In this document: positions 58,557 through 64,000 of the stretch, piece after piece | How the letters are laid out: every line of letters begins with the position of its first letter | How positions within the stretch are numbered: the first letter of the stretch is position 1 | From: a virus | Direction: 5' to 3' (one strand) | Virus record (IMG/VR): IMGVR_UViG_3300042449_000993 | Span: 108,992 to 172,991 of that record | DNA length: 64,000 bases | Program-made: the position numbers and the translations under genes | Notes under the pieces: generated by a model | Databases searched by the model: none | What the model saw: the letters and a program-made list of their open reading frames with translations, nothing else | What the model was told of the DNA's origin: nothing

Positions 58557-59363
58557 ATGAAATCTCTTGAAGAAAAGAAAATGATCGTCAAAATGGCTCG
58601 CATGTTTGGTCAGCCAGTTGATCAGGCGTTGATTGAGTCTATTGAACGAGAAGAAAAACTTGCAGCCGCATTTTTCAAAGAAGAAAAGAAAGTTTCTGCA
58701 CCAATTCCTATTCTTAAAGAAGATGTTTTAACTGAAGTTGCACCAGTAGAATCATTACCGCAGCAATCAGCAAAACCTGCCGAGACTAATTTACAACCAC
58801 CTGAAGAATATAAAGTTCAACAAGTTGCAAATTATTTAAACACAGTTTCAAATACAAAGAAACCACCATTAGCCACTGCGTTAATGGATAAAGAATTTGA
58901 AGCATTACGCAAAACTGTGATGGATTTATTACAAAAAGTCAATACACTATCATGGGGTGGTGGTGGAACAGGTATTGTTCGACTTTGGAACGCTGATGAT
59001 CTAGACAGAAACTCTGCTCAAAATGGCAGATTTGTTAAGTATCAAGATGGATGGTTTGTATTCGATGAAATTAATCCATATGAGATTGTTCATAACACAA
59101 CACTCGTCACAACAAATACATATGTTGTAAATGATACTGATTATTATATTGGTGTAGATTTCCCTGGACAAGTTACAATTATTATCCCATCTGAACCGAG
59201 TTCTGGTCGAGAAATTGTAATTAAAGATGAATCTGGAAACTGTTCAAATAATCCTATTACAGTTTCTGGTCCAGTGGACAATGACAATAGCGGATTTATA
59301 CTTGAAGTAGATAACGGAGCAGTGCATATGCTATTCCGTGGAGATTACTGGAGAATTATCTAA
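58557..59363 (+). CDS. Probable structural protein linking fibre components
   Basis: A 268-residue protein. Residues 1-60 are helical and charged (LEEKKMIVKMARMFGQPVDQALIESI), followed by a Pro/Glu linker, a helix (FEALRKTVMDLLQKVNTL), a glycine hinge (WGGGGTG) and a strand domain (GRFVKYQDGWFVFDEINPY...GREIVIKDESGNC...VHMLFRGDYWRII) as in fibre and baseplate proteins. The ATG at 58557 is used; a TTG at 58509 lies inside the previous gene. Overlaps the next by 1 nt. Confidence 0.6.
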   Translation: MKSLEEKKMIVKMARMFGQPVDQALIESIEREEKLAAAFFKEEKKVSAPIPILKEDVLTEVAPVESLPQQSAKPAETNLQPPEEYKVQQVANYLNTVSNTKKPPLATALMDKEFEALRKTVMDLLQKVNTLSWGGGGTGIVRLWNADDLDRNSAQNGRFVKYQDGWFVFDEINPYEIVHNTTLVTTNTYVVNDTDYYIGVDFPGQVTIIIPSEPSSGREIVIKDESGNCSNNPITVSGPVDNDNSGFILEVDNGAVHMLFRGDYWRII

Positions 59364-60775
59364 TGACTTATCTATACAATAAAAATGTAAATGTTCTCAA
59401 CGCAAATGCGATTGTCAATACGACAAATCCATTTCCTGTGACTGCTGTTGGAGATGGATTAGAAGTTAATGGAATCTCTCCAGACGCTTTCGGCAGAACT
59501 CGTGTTTCTGAACTGTTTACTCTTGGCGATTATAAGCATCTCTTTGCGATTGATCCAAACTTTCTTGATGTCACATCGAATGGTAGTGTAATATTTGAGG
59601 GGAATAAAGCATGCGCAACTCTTTCTACGAATAGTAATTCTTCGGCTTATTCAATTCACCAAACAAAATTCTATCACCATTATCAACCAGGAAAGAGTCA
59701 ATTGATTCTTTCTTCGTTTGTTTTTGGATATCCTCAGAGAAACGTCACAAAGCGCACAGGATATTTCGACGATCGAGATGGGATTTATTTTGAACAAGTT
59801 GGTAGCAATACTGCTAACGGAAATGTCTCAAGCAACACAACACAAACGCTAAATTGGGTTATTCGCTCTTATACTGGTAACACTGCAAACGAATCTAATG
59901 TTGTTACGACAATTAATGGTGCGCCTTATACTTACAAGCGTCGCGTTCCTCAAAACGAATGGAACTTAGATAAGTGTGACGGAACTGGAAAAAGTGGTTT
60001 TAATTTAGATGTAACTAAAACGCAACTCACGTTTACTGATTTCCAATGGCTAGGTGTAGGTCGTGTTCGTTGTGGATTTGTTCATGATGGCTTATTCATA
60101 CCTGCTCATGAGTACGTGCACTCAAATGTATTAGATGAAGTTTACATTGCAAATCCAAACCTTCCTGTTCGCTGCGAAATTAGAAATACTGGAGCGGGAA
60201 CTGGCGGTTCAATGGATCAGATCTGTTCTACGGTAGCCAGCGAAGGTGGTTATGTTGAATCTGGCATCGACTTTGCTATCACTGCCAATAACAGATCAAC
60301 AGCCACACCTTCGGCGACTGAATTGCCATTGGTTGCAATTCGCCTCAAAAATACATTCCAAGGATATCCTAATAGAATCAGTGTACGTTTAAACAACATA
60401 TCATTACACGCTGAAACGAATAGCATTGTTTATGAGATTCGAAAATTAGCAAACACATCTTATCTTGCAAATAATACTGGAGCTCTTGTTTGGACTTCTG
60501 CTTCACCATCAAGCGGCGTAGAATATTGCGTTAATGCAGATACTATTACAAATGGTGAATCGTTTGCAGCAGGATTTGTTCCTGCAGGTGCTTCTCAGAA
60601 CTCACTTTCCCCTGTCTCTACAGGTGCATTAACCGCTGCTAAAAAGAATATTATTGTTCAGAACTTTGATTCCACGAATTCAGAAATTTATGTGGTGGTA
60701 GTAAGAACGATTATTACAGCAGGAAATCAAACTGCATCGGTTGGCGCATCGTTGCAGTGGCGTGAAATTTACTAA
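59363..60775 (+). CDS. Conserved phage structural protein
   Basis: A 470-residue strand-rich protein. FGRTRVSELFTLGDYKHLF, HHYQPGKSQLILSSFVFG and FQWLGVGRVRCGFVHDGLFIPAHEYVHSN are blocks I know from a structural protein family found in diverse marine phages, likely a virion surface or tail component. No enzymatic motif. It ends the fibre block; two candidate late motifs overlap and follow its stop. Confidence 0.72.
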   Translation: MTYLYNKNVNVLNANAIVNTTNPFPVTAVGDGLEVNGISPDAFGRTRVSELFTLGDYKHLFAIDPNFLDVTSNGSVIFEGNKACATLSTNSNSSAYSIHQTKFYHHYQPGKSQLILSSFVFGYPQRNVTKRTGYFDDRDGIYFEQVGSNTANGNVSSNTTQTLNWVIRSYTGNTANESNVVTTINGAPYTYKRRVPQNEWNLDKCDGTGKSGFNLDVTKTQLTFTDFQWLGVGRVRCGFVHDGLFIPAHEYVHSNVLDEVYIANPNLPVRCEIRNTGAGTGGSMDQICSTVASEGGYVESGIDFAITANNRSTATPSATELPLVAIRLKNTFQGYPNRISVRLNNISLHAETNSIVYEIRKLANTSYLANNTGALVWTSASPSSGVEYCVNADTITNGESFAAGFVPAGASQNSLSPVSTGALTAAKKNIIVQNFDSTNSEIYVVVVRTIITAGNQTASVGASLQWREIY

Positions 60776-60813
60776 ATACTACTAAATAAACCGCTTTAGA
60801 ATTGTATTTTTAT

Positions 60814-60821
60814 TATAAACT
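60814..60821 (+). promoter_or_regulatory. Candidate late promoter
   Basis: TATAAACT, the same octamer as at 46624, 46 nt before the ATG at 60860. Two ACTAAATA motifs lie exactly 10 bp apart just upstream (60771-60778 and 60781-60788). Which of them acts is open. Confidence 0.4.
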
Positions 60822-60859
60822 CGCTGATTGTTTCGTTATGATAACACTCAGAGGGTACA

Positions 60860-62209
60860 ATGAAAAGATTACTAGCAGTTCTCGCTCTCCTTGCATCTGG
60901 AGCAGCATTCGGTCAGACGACCACAGTTTCTACGGTCAATACGACCTCCGATGTCAATACGACAACAAATTCTACGTCGACTTCTACATCGACTTCGGAC
61001 AACACCAACACGAATGTGAATACGAATAATAACATTCAATCTGGTACTGCAACTAATATTAATCAGAATACGAATATTTCTACTTCGACTTCTGATAATA
61101 CCAACACGAATGTGAATACTAACACTTCGACTTCTACAAACACCAATACGAATGTTAACACTAATAATAACATTAATAGTGGCACAGTAAACTATAACAA
61201 TAATAACACCTCTACTAGTACTGCTACGAATAATAACAACAACAATTCTGTTGTCAACAGTACAAATACAAACACGAATGTGAATACAAATAACAACATT
61301 CAGTCTGGTACTTTGACAAATAACAACAATAATGTGAACACAACGACATCTAATAACACAAATAACAATAACAATGTGAACACAACGACATCTAATAACA
61401 CTAATAATAACAACAATGTCAATGTTAGCACATCAACATCAACGAACACAAATAACAATAATAACAATTTGTCTGGTGAAGTGACTTATAATAACAATAA
61501 TAATAACAACACGAATATTAATTCAACAAATACTAACAATAACAATAATGTCTCTACATCAACCAACACAAATAACAACAACAATGTTTCTACTTCAACT
61601 AACACAAATGTGAATAAGAACGATAGCACTTCTGTTGCCACAAATAATAATAACAATGTAAATGTGAGCACATCAACTGCTGTAAACAAGAACGAGAATG
61701 TGAATAAGTCTGAGAGCACAAGCCAATCAAGTGTAAAGACAGATAACACAAATACAAATATCAATCGTAACGAAAATATCACCAAGTCAGAAACAACAAT
61801 CAAAGCACCTCCTGCTTCTGCTATCGCTCCAATGATCTCAACATATAGCCAGGACGTCTGTGTATCGGGCGTTTCTGGCGCTGTTCAGACTCAGGTCTTT
61901 GGTCTTTCTGCTGGTAAGGCAGTTCGCGATATGAATTGCGAACGCCTCAAACTATCAAAGACTCTATACGACATGGGTATGAAAGTTGCTGCTGTATCAA
62001 TGATGTGCCAAGACGAAAGAGTGTTCAAGGCTATGGAAATGGCTGGAACACCATGCCCTTACATGGGTAAGATTGGTAAGGAAGCAACTGAACAGTGGAC
62101 AGGCAATAAAGAAGAGCGTCCAGACTTCAAGAAGAAGTGGTGGAAGTTCTGGGTAAAGAACGAGCAAGAAAAGTCAACTGATCTTCCAGAAGCATCAGAA
62201 GGCGGCTAA
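60860..62209 (+). CDS. Exported Asn/Thr-rich repeat protein with conserved C-terminal domain
   Basis: A 449-residue protein. A Sec signal peptide MKRLLAVLALLASGAAFGQ (cleavage after AFG or AFGQ) is followed by ~310 residues made almost only of Asn, Thr, Ser and Val (TNTNVNTNNN, STSTSDNTNTN). The C-terminal ~125 residues are globular: CVSGVSGAVQTQVFGLSAGK, CERLKLSKTLYDMGMKVAAVSMMCQDERVF, AMEMAGTPCPYMGKIG, with paired cysteines. That domain is shared by exported proteins of T4-like marine phages; the role is unknown. It overlaps the next gene by 1 nt, so both should be made together. Confidence 0.75.
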   Translation: MKRLLAVLALLASGAAFGQTTTVSTVNTTSDVNTTTNSTSTSTSTSDNTNTNVNTNNNIQSGTATNINQNTNISTSTSDNTNTNVNTNTSTSTNTNTNVNTNNNINSGTVNYNNNNTSTSTATNNNNNNSVVNSTNTNTNVNTNNNIQSGTLTNNNNNVNTTTSNNTNNNNNVNTTTSNNTNNNNNVNVSTSTSTNTNNNNNNLSGEVTYNNNNNNNTNINSTNTNNNNNVSTSTNTNNNNNVSTSTNTNVNKNDSTSVATNNNNNVNVSTSTAVNKNENVNKSESTSQSSVKTDNTNTNINRNENITKSETTIKAPPASAIAPMISTYSQDVCVSGVSGAVQTQVFGLSAGKAVRDMNCERLKLSKTLYDMGMKVAAVSMMCQDERVFKAMEMAGTPCPYMGKIGKEATEQWTGNKEERPDFKKKWWKFWVKNEQEKSTDLPEASEGG

Positions 62210-64000
62210 TGAAGCGGCTTCTTGCTCTACTACTATTGGCGGTGGCTCCTGCCTTTGGGCAGGGTCTGCCTCCAATTTATGATCCTACGGTTGAACAGAC
62301 ATATACTGTTACGCAACCACAAACACCATTACAAAATATTAATCAATCTGGTGGAACGCCATTAACATTGTATGATGATGGTTCTACGTTCCAGCCAATT
62401 CAATTGCAATTTGATTTTTACTATTTTGGTAGTTTGTTTGATTCAGTTTATATCTCGCAAAATGGATTGATAAGTTTTACCAGCAATGCCAATGGTTGCT
62501 GCAGCGGTAATGAATTGCCATTTTTATCTAATCAATCATACTATAATTTAAATAATAGCATCTTTGCTATGTGGAGTGATCTTGCTGATTTCAATAATCC
62601 AGGCAATCCATATTATAAGTCTACAGGAAACTCATTTACTGTTGGTTGGTATGGTGTTGATGAATTAGGTTCTGCTCCTTATACCTGTAATGAGTTGGGT
62701 TGTACACAAACAGGACCAGGAAATAAATTTAATTTTGAAATTAGTTTATTTGCTGACAGCAGTTTCAGTATAAATTATGGTTCATTTGATTATAATAATC
62801 AGACAGGTAGAACATTCACCTCTGGTTTTCAGGGTGACACTGCCACAGAATTTACTCAATTTTATTGGGGCAACAATCCATCATCTTTACAAAACACAAC
62901 ATACTTTGTACAGTCATCAGAGATTGTTCCATTGCCACCAGATACACCACTAGCACCTGATTGTACTACAAATCCATACGACCCTTCTTGCGTCATTGAT
63001 AGTATTGGTATTGATGATGGTGTGACTGACTACACAGATCCAGAAGAAATTTTGGCTGCTATTGAAGAACAGGAAGCAGCTCAAGAAGAACTTGAAGAAT
63101 CAGTTGATGATGGGAGTGATGATGGTTCAGATGATGGATCTGAATATGTCGAGGAAGAAGAAGTCCTAGTTGCTGATGAGGAAGCCACAGAAGAACTTCT
63201 TGACGCCGACCTAGAGGAAATGCTTGCTGAAGAAACAGACGAAGAAGACATTTTACTTGTTGAAGATGCAGAAGATTCAGGAGAGCCAGCCGTTGTTGCA
63301 ACCTATAGAGAACTGACTGATGAAGAAAAGGCTCAGATTCTTGCTGATGCAATTTCTAAAGATGTACTACAAAATGCCCTTACAATTGCATCAGAAGTTG
63401 GTTCATCAAATACCAATACTGCTGGTGGTCCTGCAACAGAAAGTTCAACAACCACTACTACAACAACCAGATCATCTAATGATCAATCAAGTACAGCCGA
63501 GTCAACTGAAACAGTAGTGGCTACAAATACCTCCGCAGAGCAAAAAGATGACGGTTCATCTGCTTCTGATGTAGGATTAGATATTCTAGAAACTGGTAGA
63601 CAATTAGGTCAACAAGCATTATCAGAAATATTAACTGCAAGTGAGGCTGCTTCTAATGATTCTTCCAGAGAAGCTGAATCAATTGCAGCATTCTCGAGCG
63701 AAGCATCGGGAACAAATCAATCTACCGACACCATTTCTGTTACAAATTTAGAAGATGTAACACAACAGGAAATAACTGTTGCTGATTCAGGCGCAGAAGC
63801 ACAAACAGATATGGGGCAAACAGTTGAGTTCACAACAGGTGAAACAACAAGCCAGATTGAACAAGAAGCCGAGATGCTTGCTGAATCATTTGTTCGTGGT
63901 CCAACTGTTGATACTGCAGAAACAGATGAGGCACTTGCAATTGTGGAAGCCAGTCGCGCCACAGCAGAGCAAAGTGCATTTGATGATGAATCAAGCAAAG
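62209..64000 (+). CDS. Exported nidogen-like, acidic protein, 3' end outside window
   Basis: At least 597 residues, running off the right edge. A Sec signal peptide MKRLLALLLLAVAPAFGQG resembles that of the preceding gene. Residues ~60-235 resemble a NIDO-like extracellular domain: IQLQFDFYYFGSLFDSVYISQNGLISF, then SIFAMWSDLADFN and FNFEISLFADSSFSINYGSF. From ~265 the chain is very acidic (DDGSDDGSDDGSEYVEEEE) and later Ser/Thr/Glu-rich and helical (ALSEILTASEAASNDSSREAESIAAF). No stop codon is seen before position 64000. NIDO domains occur in adhesion proteins; a role at the host surface is inference. Confidence 0.75.
   Translation, partial: MKRLLALLLLAVAPAFGQGLPPIYDPTVEQTYTVTQPQTPLQNINQSGGTPLTLYDDGSTFQPIQLQFDFYYFGSLFDSVYISQNGLISFTSNANGCCSGNELPFLSNQSYYNLNNSIFAMWSDLADFNNPGNPYYKSTGNSFTVGWYGVDELGSAPYTCNELGCTQTGPGNKFNFEISLFADSSFSINYGSFDYNNQTGRTFTSGFQGDTATEFTQFYWGNNPSSLQNTTYFVQSSEIVPLPPDTPLAPDCTTNPYDPSCVIDSIGIDDGVTDYTDPEEILAAIEEQEAAQEELEESVDDGSDDGSDDGSEYVEEEEVLVADEEATEELLDADLEEMLAEETDEEDILLVEDAEDSGEPAVVATYRELTDEEKAQILADAISKDVLQNALTIASEVGSSNTNTAGGPATESSTTTTTTTRSSNDQSSTAESTETVVATNTSAEQKDDGSSASDVGLDILETGRQLGQQALSEILTASEAASNDSSREAESIAAFSSEASGTNQSTDTISVTNLEDVTQQEITVADSGAEAQTDMGQTVEFTTGETTSQIEQEAEMLAESFVRGPTVDTAETDEALAIVEASRATAEQSAFDDESSK

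Noticed and set aside
60860-61800. Asn/Thr-rich stretch as non-coding low-complexity DNA or sequencing error
   Set aside because: The frame stays open for 449 codons, starts with a good signal peptide and ends with a conserved globular domain.

Overview
The window is a continuous stretch of a large T4-like (tailed, contractile-tail type) bacteriophage genome. Every gene I can support lies on the + strand, and neighbouring genes usually overlap by 1-14 nt or sit a few bases apart. The T4 replication core is recognisable: sliding clamp gp45, clamp loader gp44/gp62, RegA, B-family polymerase gp43, UvsX and helicase gp41. A CobS-like AAA+ ATPase, Hsp20 and several conserved small proteins suggest the branch of T4-like phages known from marine and freshwater bacteria. 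Exported proteins (lipobox, Sec and a possible Tat signal) and a GH19/M15 endolysin suggest a Gram-negative host. The host cannot be named from this sequence. No tRNA gene, integrase, insertion sequence or CRISPR array was seen.

Layout. (1) 1-2.0 kb: end of a CobS-like ATPase and two small proteins. (2) 2.1-9.95 kb: a compact set of genes that looks like a DNA base hypermodification pathway: TET/JBP-type dioxygenase, class II glutamine amidotransferase, amidoligase, GNAT acetyltransferase, ParB-like protein, amino-acid:DNA-transferase-like protein, P-loop DNA-base-kinase-like protein, glycosyltransferase-like protein and dNMP kinase. (3) 9.9-13.8 kb: gp45, a DsbA-like protein, a structured intergenic RNA candidate, a twin-arginine-signal protein, gp44, gp62, RegA, dUTPase. 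(4) 13.8-19.96 kb: Hsp20, dCMP deaminase, an HD-like protein, a duplicated promoter, and a run of small accessory proteins. (5) 20-24.7 kb: first glycan cassette (FkbM and other methyltransferases, polysaccharide deacetylase, PhyH, glycosyltransferases). (6) 24.7-32.4 kb: LSm-like protein, gp43, a glycosyltransferase, UvsX, gp41, a small zinc peptidase. (7) 32.4-37.8 kb: second sugar cassette (RfbA, flavin halogenase, two reductases/epimerases, a His-type PLP 3-dehydratase). (8) 37.8-48.3 kb: proteins that look like internal head cargo, several starting with a T4-type capsid-targeting sequence. (9) 48.3-50.7 kb: lipoprotein, holin candidate, two-domain endolysin, methyltransferase. (10) 50.7-60.8 kb: tail-fibre and receptor-binding proteins, including two collagen-like fibres with S74 self-cleaving chaperones, one carrying a possible VWA/MIDAS insert. 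(11) 60.8-64 kb: two proteins with signal peptides, one Asn/Thr-rich and one nidogen-like and acidic; the second runs off the window.

How it works together (inference). Sigma70-like promoters with TTTACT or TTGACA and TATAAT would drive the early operons. The modification genes would oxidise a pyrimidine methyl group (probably thymine), phosphorylate it, replace it with an amine-bearing group and possibly elaborate that group, which would protect phage DNA from host nucleases. The sugar cassettes may remodel the host surface or decorate DNA or virion proteins. The internal-head proteins would be packaged with DNA, cut by the prohead protease and delivered into the next host.
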